Shown: piece after piece, positions 23,767 through 31,624 of the stretch
Position numbering within the stretch: position 1 is the first letter of the stretch
Layout of the letters: every line of letters begins with the position of its first letter
Source of the DNA: a virus
IMG/VR virus record: IMGVR_UViG_3300025319_000005
Coordinates: 1-64,000 of that record
Direction: 5' to 3' (one strand)
Length of the DNA stretch: 64,000 nt
The notes under the pieces: model-generated
Seen by the model: only the letters and a program-made list of their open reading frames with translations
Told to the model about the DNA's origin: nothing
Databases searched by the model: none
Made by a program: the position numbers and the translations under genes

Positions 23767-24186
23767 TTAAACACGGTTAAATTCAGCTCTAATTTTATCG
23801 CCAACGTTTTTTTCATATCGCTCCAATCCTTCTTTGTAAACGCTTTCATTTTTTGTGGTTCCAAAAAGATGTAGCAATAATTCCTTTGCAAATTCATCAG
23901 AAGAAATCAATCCACAAAAATCAATGCTTGTTTTACCTTGAATTTCAGATATTGCTGACCTTCTTGTATCGTGTGAGCCGGAAAGAATTTTAACTCTATC
24001 ATCACCGGCTGGACCAACACTTAATGTAATTGCAGAATACCAATAAACCAATCCGCCATAATTTCCATAACAAATTGGTTTAATAAACCAAATATCATCT
24101 ATAATAGGAAAATGATATGATAACTCCGGATATTTTGATATTGGTTCATATCCGTGTTTTAAAGGATCAAATTTATATTTTGCCAT
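23767..24186 (-). CDS. hypothetical protein, 139 aa
   Basis: Starts MAKYKFDPLKHGYEPISKYPELSY. PICYGNYGGLVYWYSAITL and a later charged helix show a compact enzyme-like domain I cannot name. The upstream Met at 24243 would overlap the preceding gene by 70 bases. Confidence 0.65.
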   Translation of the reverse strand: MAKYKFDPLKHGYEPISKYPELSYHFPIIDDIWFIKPICYGNYGGLVYWYSAITLSVGPAGDDRVKILSGSHDTRRSAISEIQGKTSIDFCGLISSDEFAKELLLHLFGTTKNESVYKEGLERYEKNVGDKIRAEFNRV

Positions 24187-24379
24187 CTGCTGTATTGTTT
24201 TTTTGTTTAATGTCTGAAAATTTTCTTTCAAACTCTTCTTCATCAGCTATGTTGATTAATGTTTTTTCTAAAGACAAAAGCTCTTCTTCTATTTCTTGTC
24301 TATTCAATGCACCTTTTATTTGTAGCGCAAGTTTTCGCTGAGCTATTTCTTGCTTTATTATTTTTTTTGCTTTTTCCAT
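24173..24379 (-). CDS. small coiled-coil protein
   Basis: 68 aa, almost all charged helix (KAKKIIKQEIAQRKLALQ), no cysteines. Coupled by overlap to the next gene. Confidence 0.6.
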   Translation of the reverse strand: MEKAKKIIKQEIAQRKLALQIKGALNRQEIEEELLSLEKTLINIADEEEFERKFSDIKQKNNTADGKI

Positions 24380-24398
24380 TTTTGTTTAAATATTGTTT

Positions 24399-24617
24399 TT
24401 ATTCAGCATAGTCACGGCAAACACATTCATAATCATACATCGTTGCATATAGAAGTTCAAACTTCTCTGGATCTTCGTTTGTTTTACCTGTTTCAAGATA
24501 TGAAATAGTTATATCATGTTCAAAAGTATCTTGATTTCTTTTCGAAAACAAATCCCTTTCTTTTTTTAAAGCAATAATCAATTTTGCTTTTTTTTCGTCA
24601 ATTACTGAGTTTTCCAT
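24399..24617 (-). CDS. hypothetical protein, 72 aa
   Basis: Helical, acidic, ends YECVCRDYAE. First gene after the promoter at 24633. Unknown. Confidence 0.65.
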   Translation of the reverse strand: MENSVIDEKKAKLIIALKKERDLFSKRNQDTFEHDITISYLETGKTNEDPEKFELLYATMYDYECVCRDYAE

Positions 24618-24632
24618 AATATTGATTTGATG

Positions 24633-24672
24633 TTATAATGTACTATACGAAATTTAAATGAGAGGTGTTACA
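24633..24672 (-). promoter_or_regulatory. conserved phage promoter inside a 3' coding end
   Basis: 40-bp element driving 24617-23767. Its first half encodes the last residues (VTPLI) and stop of the upstream gene ending at 24654. Confidence 0.85.
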
Positions 24673-25052
24673 ATTTTTGCTTTCTCATGATTAATCTGAA
24701 AATAAGTTGTTAAAAGAAGTTCTATTTCTTTTGCCTTGTCGAGTATTTTTTCTTGAATAATTTGTTGAAATTTATCATAATTTTCCGGAATAACTTCATT
24801 ATGCCAGCTATGCTTCCACTGACCCATATCAATAGCCATTTTAATTAAATCTTTTAATGGGTCACTATTATTTAATTTGTTGGAATAACTCAATTTAAAA
24901 CCATCAATTATAAGTTCATCTTTACCAGTAAAAAAAATATTTATCTCAATTTTCTTTACCTTTCCTTCAACGTTGTTACTTCTGATAGAAATTCCAAGCT
25001 CGTTAAGTTTGTCTGTGAATTCTAAGTGTTTCATAAATTCTGGATTTTTCAT
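24654..25052 (-). CDS. hypothetical protein ending in promoter-encoded VTPLI
   Basis: 132 aa; the N-terminal part is alpha/beta (EKIN-type strands around KKIEINIFFTGKDELIIDG), the C-terminal part helical. The final IVTPLI is read from the promoter at 24633, so gene and promoter share sequence. No family recognised. Confidence 0.65.
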   Translation of the reverse strand: MKNPEFMKHLEFTDKLNELGISIRSNNVEGKVKKIEINIFFTGKDELIIDGFKLSYSNKLNNSDPLKDLIKMAIDMGQWKHSWHNEVIPENYDKFQQIIQEKILDKAKEIELLLTTYFQINHEKAKIVTPLI

Positions 25053-25054
25053 AA

Positions 25055-25270
25055 TTATTTTTTTAAATCAAAATGATTTACAAAAAATTCTGTACTTAAT
25101 ATTCCTTTAGCAATATCGTAAGATTTTTTCGGACAAATTAATTTACCGTTTCTTTTTATGCAAACCTCTGCTGTGCTTTTCCAACCAAAAACTCCACCCT
25201 CACCAAGAACATTAATAACTTGCTGAAAATATTTCTCATTTTCTTTAATTTGTTGCGTAGTTAAATTCAT
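25055..25270 (-). CDS. hypothetical protein, 71 aa
   Basis: Compact protein (FQQVINVLGEGGVFGWKSTAEVCIKRNGKLICPKKSYD); the two cysteines could be a redox pair. Packed between neighbours with an ATGA overlap upstream. Unknown. Confidence 0.65.
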   Translation of the reverse strand: MNLTTQQIKENEKYFQQVINVLGEGGVFGWKSTAEVCIKRNGKLICPKKSYDIAKGILSTEFFVNHFDLKK

Positions 25271-25362
25271 GATTTTTTGTTTTTAGGATTATAGTGAGTC
25301 CCATCAACCAAAGACACGCCATGCTTTATTCCGGCAATAAAATCATCAAGACTATAACCCAT
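25267..25362 (-). CDS. tiny protein, 31 aa
   Basis: MGYSLDDFIAGIKHGVSLVDG, basic tail. The stop TGA overlaps the ATG of the next gene. Supported only by that coupling and by fitting the gap; overlaps the neighbouring small ORF by 11 bases. Confidence 0.45.
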   Translation of the reverse strand: MGYSLDDFIAGIKHGVSLVDGTHYNPKNKKS

Positions 25363-25510
25363 CTTTTTTTTTACTTATGTGCTTTCCAATTAAAAAGCCT
25401 ATTTCATTACCAATGTCCGATAAGTCCAGATTGACGTCACCATCAAATTTTTTATTAAAAGCAGATAGTCCCTTTATTATTTCTGTTGTTGTATCTTTGT
25501 GATTTTCCAT
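25352..25510 (-). CDS. small protein, 52 aa
   Basis: MENHKDTTTEIIKGLSAFNKK, then DVNLDLSDIGNEIGFLIGKH and a Lys run. Fills the gap behind 25513 with tight spacing. Unknown. Confidence 0.55.
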   Translation of the reverse strand: MENHKDTTTEIIKGLSAFNKKFDGDVNLDLSDIGNEIGFLIGKHISKKKDGL

Positions 25511-25512
25511 GT

Positions 25513-25725
25513 TTATTCTTTTTTTGACATTAATTTCATATTGTCGTTTATTGCCTCAGTCATATCCAGAATAGCCTGGTTATAAGCAATGCACGCTCTA
25601 CGATATTTGATGTTGTTCTCGATTATCTTATCAGAGTTATCAGCTACGTTCTTAAAAGCCTCCATTATCTCAAAAGGATTATTGAACATATTCATGTTGC
25701 TGAATTTTTCGAAAGTATTTTCCAT
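25513..25725 (-). CDS. small helical protein
   Basis: 70 aa; Asn/Met-rich helix-forming protein (NMFNNPFEIMEAFKNVADNS). No motif. Same run as its neighbours. Confidence 0.6.
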   Translation of the reverse strand: MENTFEKFSNMNMFNNPFEIMEAFKNVADNSDKIIENNIKYRRACIAYNQAILDMTEAINDNMKLMSKKE

Positions 25726-25744
25726 GGTTAATTATTTTTTGTTT

Positions 25745-25936
25745 CTATATTTTATTTGTTTTATGTTCTTTAGACTTTAAACGTTCCAGCTTTTGAGCAA
25801 TTTCAATACAATCGTCATTTAAGATGTTATAATACATAGCACCTCCCATTTTATTCCTTTGTAAAATAGCTTCAGCCAAGTTTTTTTCACCATCTTCTAC
25901 AGTCGTAAAGTTGGCCAAATTTTGTAAGTAGTTCAT
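25745..25936 (-). CDS. hypothetical protein, 63 aa
   Basis: From MNYLQNLANFTTVEDGEKNLAEAIL; the longer frame from 26023 would overlap the family G gene. Helical, basic C-terminus. Unknown. Confidence 0.55.
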   Translation of the reverse strand: MNYLQNLANFTTVEDGEKNLAEAILQRNKMGGAMYYNILNDDCIEIAQKLERLKSKEHKTNKI

Positions 25937-25955
25937 GTCGTTTAGTTTTAAATAA

Positions 25956-26288
25956 TTATCTATAATATCGTAATGCGTGTGCGGCAAATAAAAATTGATT
26001 CCCTTCTTTATCTTCAATTCCACATATTAATTCTCCTGTAATATCATGAAGAGATCTTGAAAAAACTTCAAATTCCAACAATTTTCTATCTACATATTCT
26101 CCATATAAACCATAAGTAAAATAGTGTCTTTTTGTTGGTTCTCTAAACTCCATTTCATGAAATTTAACATTATAAGTTGAATAATGAAATCCAGAATTTG
26201 TAATATTTACAACATCTCCTATGTTTATCAATGTATATTTCTCTACGAGAACCCGGCGTGTTAATTTGTTTTTTTCAACAATTTCCAT
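25956..26288 (-). CDS. family G paralog 1 with R-x-V-L-x-E-K motif
   Basis: One of three tandem paralogs: MEIVEKNKLTRRVLVEKY, then a G-D/A-V-V-x-V strand, YxxYxxKFxEMxF, an EFExFSxS turn, and ICGIEDKEGNQFLF near the C-terminus. Start chosen at the Met just before EIVEK, as in the neighbouring copy. Function unknown. Confidence 0.7.
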   Translation of the reverse strand: MEIVEKNKLTRRVLVEKYTLINIGDVVNITNSGFHYSTYNVKFHEMEFREPTKRHYFTYGLYGEYVDRKLLEFEVFSRSLHDITGELICGIEDKEGNQFLFAAHALRYYR

Positions 26289-26289
26289 G

Positions 26290-26625
26290 CTATTCAATAT
26301 AACTTAATGCGCTTTGGTTAAATAAAAATTGATTTCCTTCTTCATCTTCAATTCCGCACAATAATATATCCTCTCTTTGAAATCCAAGTATATTACTGTG
26401 AAATTCAGATTTAGAAAAAATTTTAAATTCTTTTTTTTTAAAAAATTTGGGTGAAATTCTACCTTGTATTTCACAGTTTTTAAACATCATTTCTTTGAAT
26501 TTTTGTGTATAACTCGCATATCTCTCACCTGGATATTTAACTTTCACTATAGTGCCAATTCCCATAAATTCAAATTTTTCTACGAGAACCCTGCGTGTTA
26601 ATTTTGTCTTTTCAACAATTTCCAT
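26290..26625 (-). CDS. family G paralog 2 with R-x-V-L-x-E-K motif
   Basis: MEIVEKTKLTRRVLVEKFEF, GIGTIVKVKYPGERY, then LCGIEDEEGNQFLF. The N-terminal 20 residues are nearly identical to those of paralog 1, but the middle differs. Confidence 0.7.
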   Translation of the reverse strand: MEIVEKTKLTRRVLVEKFEFMGIGTIVKVKYPGERYASYTQKFKEMMFKNCEIQGRISPKFFKKKEFKIFSKSEFHSNILGFQREDILLCGIEDEEGNQFLFNQSALSYIE

Positions 26626-26629
26626 ATTA

Positions 26630-26944
26630 TTAAATATAACTTAACCCAGTTTGACCAAACAAAAACTGATTCCCTTCCTCATCTTCAATTCCGCAAATTA
26701 ACTCTCCGTTTCTATGGTTAGTAGATTTGGAAAAAATTTCAAATTCTTTATCATAAAAAATTAGTGACGAATAATTTAATCTTGATGCAATCGATTTAAA
26801 ACCCATTTCTATAAATTTAACACGATAATTTGAATAATGCATTCCAGAATGTACAACTTTTACGACAGCTCCAATCCCCATAAATTCAAATTTCTCTATG
26901 AGAACCCGGCGTGTTAATATGGTTTTCTCCTTATCATTCACCAT
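26630..26944 (-). CDS. family G paralog 3 with R-x-V-L-x-E-K motif
   Basis: KTILTRRVLIEKFEFMGIG at the N-terminus and ICGIEDEEGNQFLFGQT at the C-terminus. Overlaps the next gene by 11 bases. The three copies sit head to tail, consistent with recent tandem duplication. Confidence 0.7.
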   Translation of the reverse strand: MVNDKEKTILTRRVLIEKFEFMGIGAVVKVVHSGMHYSNYRVKFIEMGFKSIASRLNYSSLIFYDKEFEIFSKSTNHRNGELICGIEDEEGNQFLFGQTGLSYI

Positions 26945-27239
26945 TTACAACTTTAATAAGTTTAGTGTCGTTATTTCCATAAGTTGAGCCTCTTTCTCCG
27001 CTTTTCTTTGGAGTTAAATCCTTTCTTAGTTCAAATCCATGATAAACCGGATCAACCACACCAAAAGAAACAGAAACAGTAATTTTATCAATTAACATTG
27101 TCCTTATGGTATCATTAATTATATCACCAACTTTATAAATGGCTTTGCTTAAACCATACTCTTGATAAAGAGCTCTCTTAGCCGATTCGTAATCAACATT
27201 AATCTGTTGTAATTTTTTATTATATTCTGCTTCTTCCAT
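26934..27239 (-). CDS. hypothetical protein, 101 aa
   Basis: Helical start (EYNKKLQQINVDYESAKRALYQEYG) followed by a beta segment with VGDIINDTIRTMLIDKITVSV. Resembles small phage proteins that couple a coiled coil to a barrel; no firm family. Confidence 0.65.
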   Translation of the reverse strand: MEEAEYNKKLQQINVDYESAKRALYQEYGLSKAIYKVGDIINDTIRTMLIDKITVSVSFGVVDPVYHGFELRKDLTPKKSGERGSTYGNNDTKLIKVVNGE

Positions 27240-27241
27240 TT

Positions 27242-27421
27242 TTAACTAATTAAAATTATTCCTGCTATTAAAATATATAATCCTTGTAACCACATTGGGA
27301 TGAAACAGGTTGGAGTATCCTCATTAATAGTGAAAATGTTATAACCGAACACAATCCAAAGTAAATGAATTATAAATCCTACAAAAGGAATGAATGGTGA
27401 ATAATAAAGTAATTTTTTCAT
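27242..27421 (-). CDS. small two-helix membrane protein
   Basis: 59 aa: MKKLLYYSPFIPFVGFIIHL and LQGLYILIAGIILIS are both strongly hydrophobic. Too short to recognise a family. Fills the gap behind 27239. Confidence 0.6.
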   Translation of the reverse strand: MKKLLYYSPFIPFVGFIIHLLWIVFGYNIFTINEDTPTCFIPMWLQGLYILIAGIILIS

Positions 27422-27470
27422 GTTTTAATTTTTCTATTTTATGTGTAAATGATTTAAAGCAAATTCTAAA

Positions 27471-27653
27471 TCATCGTACAAATACTAATTTATAGCTCAT
27501 TACCTTCGGTACAGAAACATATTTATTATCAGGACCGGAAACGACAATTTTCTCTCCATATCTCCTTTTATGTTCTGCTTTAAGTGCAAGTATGATTTTT
27601 TTAACCAATTCCTTATCTAAAGGCTTTGGCTCAGTATTTTCAGGATTTTCCAT
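27471..27653 (-). CDS. hypothetical protein, 60 aa
   Basis: Acidic N-terminus, a Lys-rich helix (KELVKKIILALKAEHKRR) and a C-terminal beta pair. After its stop another frame continues YDDLEFALNHLHIK, so a small indel near 27471 may have shortened it. First gene after the promoter at 27664. Confidence 0.6.
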   Translation of the reverse strand: MENPENTEPKPLDKELVKKIILALKAEHKRRYGEKIVVSGPDNKYVSVPKVMSYKLVFVR

Positions 27654-27663
27654 GGTATTTGGT

Positions 27664-27703
27664 TTATAATGTACTATACAAATTAAAATCGAGAGGTGTT
27701 ACA
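27664..27703 (-). promoter_or_regulatory. conserved phage promoter
   Basis: 40-bp element; drives 27653 and probably the genes down to 25055. Confidence 0.85.
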
Positions 27704-27704
27704 A

Positions 27705-28013
27705 TTATTTCTTCTTTGCAGGTTTTTTCTTCTTTAATTTTGCATCTATTTCACTTGAGGTCATATATAAATAAATTCGCCTTACAAATTCACCATGTCG
27801 CACTTGTCCGTGTTTATCTACTGGACAAGTCAAATCAATTAGTCTTGATATTAAATCCCTATCTTGATTTTTTAAAGCTATCTTATTGTATTTATCCATC
27901 TTATCGCCCAACTTAACTGATAAGGCTTCAAATACTGCATAAGCATCTGCCACCGCATTTACTTGTGAAATGATACTGGCTTCCGTTTTTTTAGATAGTT
28001 TCATAGTTTTCAT
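27705..28013 (-). CDS. hypothetical protein with Lys-rich tail
   Basis: About 102 aa from MKTMKLSKK; helical, ends KKKKPAKKK, so nucleic-acid or membrane-surface contact is possible. Unknown. Confidence 0.65.
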   Translation of the reverse strand: MKTMKLSKKTEASIISQVNAVADAYAVFEALSVKLGDKMDKYNKIALKNQDRDLISRLIDLTCPVDKHGQVRHGEFVRRIYLYMTSSEIDAKLKKKKPAKKK

Positions 28014-28020
28014 TTTATTG

Positions 28021-28287
28021 TTAAGCATGTCGTTTTTGATTTTTAGAAGGAGTTTTAGAATTTTCAGTTAAAAATTGCTCCAACTCATTAAGTAGTTCAT
28101 CACAATCGCATTTGTCTGATAATGCATCGTCTAATTCTTTCTGAGCATATTTTTCATCCTCGTCACTCTCTGGCTCTGCCAATGTTTTTATAAAAGGCAT
28201 AGTTGTTTCATCAAGCTCAGTATTGAGCTCTTCTCTTTTGTTTTTAATAAACGAAAGAATTTCTTCGTGCAAGTCTTCTACTTCCAT
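28021..28287 (-). CDS. hypothetical acidic helical protein
   Basis: 88 aa, very acidic middle (EPESDEDEKYAQKELDDALSD) with a CDCDE cluster. Unknown. Confidence 0.65.
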   Translation of the reverse strand: MEVEDLHEEILSFIKNKREELNTELDETTMPFIKTLAEPESDEDEKYAQKELDDALSDKCDCDELLNELEQFLTENSKTPSKNQKRHA

Positions 28288-28299
28288 ATTTTTAGGATT

Positions 28300-28623
28300 T
28301 TATAGTGCTTCAAATTTTTTAATCCACTCTGCTTGTCTTTTCCTATCAACCTCATCTATACCATCTTTGTCAAGCGTCAATAATTCTTCAAGAGTATATC
28401 TTAATTTTCCATTTTTTTCGTCAATTTTGCATTGACATACAGACACTTCAATCGCTTCTTCAATACTCCTCGGATTTAAAGCTTGCAGTGTAGGTTCATA
28501 CTTGCCGGTTTTCTTATTAAAATAAGTCAAACCTTTTTCCCAAACAATTTGACGCTCAGCATTAAGCTTTATCCAAAGCTGCCGGTCAGATTCTGAATTA
28601 AAAAGTGATTTCTCTGTTTCCAT
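28300..28623 (-). CDS. hypothetical protein with start codon inside its promoter
   Basis: 107 aa, Trp- and Glu-rich. The only Met upstream, at 28623, is the ATG inside the promoter's final CATTATG. If transcription starts about 7 nt past the GTATAG box, this mRNA would be leaderless or nearly so. Confidence 0.65.
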   Translation of the reverse strand: METEKSLFNSESDRQLWIKLNAERQIVWEKGLTYFNKKTGKYEPTLQALNPRSIEEAIEVSVCQCKIDEKNGKLRYTLEELLTLDKDGIDEVDRKRQAEWIKKFEAL

Positions 28624-28659
28624 AATGTACTATACGAAAAATTAATATCAGGTGTTACA
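28620..28659 (-). promoter_or_regulatory. conserved phage promoter overlapping a start codon
   Basis: TGTAACACCTGATATTAA, then GTATAGTACATTATG, whose last three bases are the start of the gene at 28623. Last copy before the promoter-poor paralog region. Confidence 0.8.
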
Positions 28660-28661
28660 AA

Positions 28662-29087
28662 TCACTTAAAGTATATTTTTTTTGCCACTTTACCAAATGA
28701 TTTTTGTACTATACAAGATGTATAATCAGATATCAAGCCAACTTCTAATTCATCTAAATAAATACCGAATAGTAAACAAACATTTTCAACTTTAAAATTT
28801 TTATTAATAAGATTTTTTATAAAAGTTTGTATCTGCATATTTGATATTAAATATTTTTCTTTAAACATAAGCCATACTAAATTATATCTAACTCTAAAAA
28901 TATTTGGGACACATTCATATGTAAATAATATTTTATCATTTTTCAAATAAAAAATAGAGCCTGGATATGAATCTAATATTTTAATATCACATCCATCAAG
29001 AATTGAAAGAAAAAAATATTCTATTTCATTCTGAATAGAATATTTTTCAAACAATACTTTCCTAGTTATATGTAATTCTATTTTCAA
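28662..29087 (-). CDS. family E paralog (array-less)
   Basis: 141 aa. LHITRKVLFEKYSIQNEIEYFFLSILDGCDIKI and F-Y-L-KNDKILF match the family E N-terminus. The tail NKNFKVENVCLLFGIYLDELEVG keeps only a trace of the 22-residue periodicity; no DNA-level repeats follow. Ends against the promoter at 28620. Confidence 0.75.
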   Translation of the reverse strand: MKIELHITRKVLFEKYSIQNEIEYFFLSILDGCDIKILDSYPGSIFYLKNDKILFTYECVPNIFRVRYNLVWLMFKEKYLISNMQIQTFIKNLINKNFKVENVCLLFGIYLDELEVGLISDYTSCIVQKSFGKVAKKIYFK

Positions 29088-29089
29088 TA

Positions 29090-29413
29090 TTAAATGCCAC
29101 TTAAATTTTTAAATTTTGTTATCTCTGCCCAGTTATTTTCATCTAAATAATACTTTAAAGCTCTATTTTCCGTGTATTTTTCAACCAACACTCTACGGGT
29201 TTCTTTTCTCATTTGCTCTTTAAGACGTTGAGTATTATAGAATTCCTCATCTTTTCGCCAATATCCATATACACAGTAATCACAAGCACATTCATCATAT
29301 CGTTCTTTTGTACATGAAATAGCACTTATGCCATAACGTTTACCTTTTTTCATTTTATGAATTCCAAGGAAGCATAAAATCCTTCCTATTATTTGCAATA
29401 ATCTATTCATCAT
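29090..29413 (-). CDS. family C zinc-knuckle paralog 1
   Basis: First of six tandem genes sharing: a hydrophobic start with C-F-x-G-I/Y-H, KGK-x-Y/W, R-x-D-x-C-x-x-C, a W/Y-x-x-D segment, then ETRRVLVEKY. The two Cys plus upstream Cys/His could form one zinc site. Here the metal cluster is CACDYC. Confidence 0.7.
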   Translation of the reverse strand: MMNRLLQIIGRILCFLGIHKMKKGKRYGISAISCTKERYDECACDYCVYGYWRKDEEFYNTQRLKEQMRKETRRVLVEKYTENRALKYYLDENNWAEITKFKNLSGI

Positions 29414-29780
29414 TTTTCGTAAATGTAACGTTTTCATCAACTATGTAATGAATTCTCAATAACTTCCCATCATCATGCACTGTATTAATACGTTTTAATG
29501 ATTTAACACGATTTTGCTGAAAAACATCAGAATAATCAGATATGTCGTATTTTTCTGGTTTTGATTTTTCTACCAACACTTTCCGGCGCTCTTTATTTAT
29601 TCTTGATTGGAATTTCATTAGATTATATCCATCTTCATCAGGAACCCATTCTGTATAATTAAACTTACCGCGAATACATACATCGTATCTATTATGTTTT
29701 GACCACGCGACACCTTTAAGCTTTTTGTGATAACCAAAAAAACATAAAATTTTGTTATACAAATATACTATTTTTTTCAT
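29403..29780 (-). CDS. family C zinc-knuckle paralog 2
   Basis: MKKIVYLYNKILCFFGYHKKLKG, NRYDVCIRG, EWVPDEDGYNLMKFQSRINKERRKVLVEKSK. The second knuckle Cys is missing, so zinc binding may be lost. The 45-residue tail after the peptide is unique. Confidence 0.7.
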   Translation of the reverse strand: MKKIVYLYNKILCFFGYHKKLKGVAWSKHNRYDVCIRGKFNYTEWVPDEDGYNLMKFQSRINKERRKVLVEKSKPEKYDISDYSDVFQQNRVKSLKRINTVHDDGKLLRIHYIVDENVTFTKNDE

Positions 29781-29788
29781 TATATTTC

Positions 29789-30127
29789 TTAAATTTCGTA
29801 ATGATTCCAAGCTCTATTAATTCCGATTTTTCTTGCAAAACGCCTACTACTTTCTCTTGCTATTTCTTTAAAATCACCATTTATATGTTTGACACTTCGA
29901 CATTCATTATGCATCTTCTCAAATAATACCCGGCGAGTTTCATCTAAAGTCTGTATTTTAAATAACCAAAGTTTATATCCTTTATTGTCTTCTTTATAGC
30001 GAGAATAGGTACAGTTTTTACATACGTCATATCTCATTTCAGCACACCAAGAAATTCCTTTAATCATGTTATGGATACCATGATAACATAAAAACTTGTT
30101 CCAAAATTTATTAAACCGGCTTTTCAT
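29789..30127 (-). CDS. family C zinc-knuckle paralog 3
   Basis: FWNKFLCYHGIHNMIKG, MRYDVCKNC, LWLFKIQTLDETRRVLFEKMHNE. Tail of 35 residues with no counterpart in the other copies. Confidence 0.7.
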   Translation of the reverse strand: MKSRFNKFWNKFLCYHGIHNMIKGISWCAEMRYDVCKNCTYSRYKEDNKGYKLWLFKIQTLDETRRVLFEKMHNECRSVKHINGDFKEIARESSRRFARKIGINRAWNHYEI

Positions 30128-30134
30128 AATCCAA

Positions 30135-30485
30135 TTAAAAATATTCTATTCTATTTGCTGTTTCTTTAAAGGATATTGCTCCAATAGATTTCATCGCTTC
30201 TTTATATTCCAAAAAAGATTTAATATCATCTTTCATTTTAGGAGCCTTTTCAAACAACACTCGTCTTTTCTCTTGAAATAATTTAAGCCTAAATTTTATT
30301 AATTTTGAATGTTCTAAATCAAGAACCCAATAACTAAATTTACAACCCTTACGCTTACAAGCATCATATCTCATATCGTTTGACCAGGTTATACCCTTTA
30401 CAATGTCGTGCTTTTCATAATGACATAAAATCATATAATATAAACTCTTGCCCCAAAGAAATATTTTAAAAAGTAGTTTTATCAT
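30135..30485 (-). CDS. family C zinc-knuckle paralog 4
   Basis: YYMILCHYEKHDIVKG, MRYDACKRKGC (spacing C-x4-C), KFRLKLFQEKRRVLFEKAPK. Tail unique. Hydrophobic N-terminus may be a membrane anchor or a buried helix. Confidence 0.7.
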   Translation of the reverse strand: MIKLLFKIFLWGKSLYYMILCHYEKHDIVKGITWSNDMRYDACKRKGCKFSYWVLDLEHSKLIKFRLKLFQEKRRVLFEKAPKMKDDIKSFLEYKEAMKSIGAISFKETANRIEYF

Positions 30486-30490
30486 GTTTT

Positions 30491-30745
30491 TTAATGATAA
30501 TCAATTTCCCAATCAGGTTCTTTAAATTTTTCAATTAAAACCTTTCTTGTTTCACGCTGTATTTGTTCTTGGTAAAGTATTAAATTATGCCCTTTAATAT
30601 CTAATTTCCAGAACGTTTTACCACATTTTATACATAAATCCTGTCTGGAGTGAATATACCAATAACAACCTTTCTGTATCTTATGAATACCAAAGAAACA
30701 TAAAATATTTTTTATGTTTAATCTATATAAAAAATTGATTCTCAT
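30491..30745 (-). CDS. family C zinc-knuckle paralog 5
   Basis: NILCFFGIHKIQKG, SRQDLCIKC, LILYQEQIQRETRKVLIEKFKEPDW. The shortest copy, ending 10 residues after the peptide, so it shows the minimal domain. Confidence 0.7.
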   Translation of the reverse strand: MRINFLYRLNIKNILCFFGIHKIQKGCYWYIHSRQDLCIKCGKTFWKLDIKGHNLILYQEQIQRETRKVLIEKFKEPDWEIDYH

Positions 30746-30754
30746 ATTTAAAAT

Positions 30755-31084
30755 TTACCAACATATTTCCCATTCAGAACTTTCATTTAAACCTTGCATT
30801 TTTCTTACTTTTCTTAATATTATATCCTCGTTAATTTGTTTTACAAAAACACTTAATGAATTATCGGTTTTTTCAATTAACACTTTCCTGGTTTGCCTTT
30901 GTGCATTCACACTATACCAAAAAACCTCATATCCATCTTTATCAAATACGTATACCGGCATACCACAATGCTTACACATATCTTTTCTTTGAAATTCGCT
31001 ATTCCAAATATAACCTTTTTTAATATTATGTATGTTGAACCAATAGCACTTAATCCAAAGAAAAATATTTCGAATACGTTTCAT
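30755..31084 (-). CDS. family C zinc-knuckle paralog 6
   Basis: IKCYWFNIHNIKKGYIW, RKDMCKHC, VFWYSVNAQRQTRKVLIEKTDN, then a 35-residue tail. Farthest upstream copy of the tandem. Confidence 0.7.
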   Translation of the reverse strand: MKRIRNIFLWIKCYWFNIHNIKKGYIWNSEFQRKDMCKHCGMPVYVFDKDGYEVFWYSVNAQRQTRKVLIEKTDNSLSVFVKQINEDIILRKVRKMQGLNESSEWEICW

Positions 31085-31092
31085 TATATGTT

Positions 31093-31605
31093 TTATATGT
31101 CAAATACAATATTTTCTGGAAAATCTTTTTCTATTAGAGTGTGCAATCCTAAATAATTATACTCTTCCCATTCTGATTGAGCCAATTTTGCACAAGGTGT
31201 ATATTCTTTTAATCTACAATTCTGAAATTCTTTTTCCAATGTTGAATTCGATTCAGTTAAACTTTCATCAAGTCCCTTCCAGCCAATATAAGGCATGTAA
31301 TTATTCAAATTAATGTAGTTATATATTATACTTTTTATAAACTCTTGAATTTCTTTATGAGCCATTTGATACTCTTTTTCAAAAACAAACCAGATCATTT
31401 TATACCTTACATAAAAATTCTTGGTTGCTGTTCCTTGTTGAAAAAATATAAAACCATCCTTTATATAAAAAATATTACCCGGATACATATCAGAAACTTT
31501 AAGCTCACATCCATCCAAAAAAGAAAGAAAAAACCCTTCCATATCACTTTTAATGGAAAACTTCTCCGTAAGGACTTTCCTGGTTATAATTAATTCTACT
31601 TTCAT
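31093..31605 (-). CDS. family E paralog with decayed C-terminal repeats
   Basis: 170 aa. VELIITRKVLTEKFSIKSDMEGFFLSFLDGCELKV and YIKDGFIFFQ define the family. The tail retains INLNNYMP and RLKEYTP about two repeat periods apart, relics of the LETHVKLEGYTP unit, but DNA repeats are no longer recognisable. A second motif-like peptide, HTLIEKD, lies near its C-terminus. Sits directly downstream of array 1. Confidence 0.75.
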   Translation of the reverse strand: MKVELIITRKVLTEKFSIKSDMEGFFLSFLDGCELKVSDMYPGNIFYIKDGFIFFQQGTATKNFYVRYKMIWFVFEKEYQMAHKEIQEFIKSIIYNYINLNNYMPYIGWKGLDESLTESNSTLEKEFQNCRLKEYTPCAKLAQSEWEEYNYLGLHTLIEKDFPENIVFDI

Positions 31606-31624
31606 ATATTTTTAATAAAAATGT

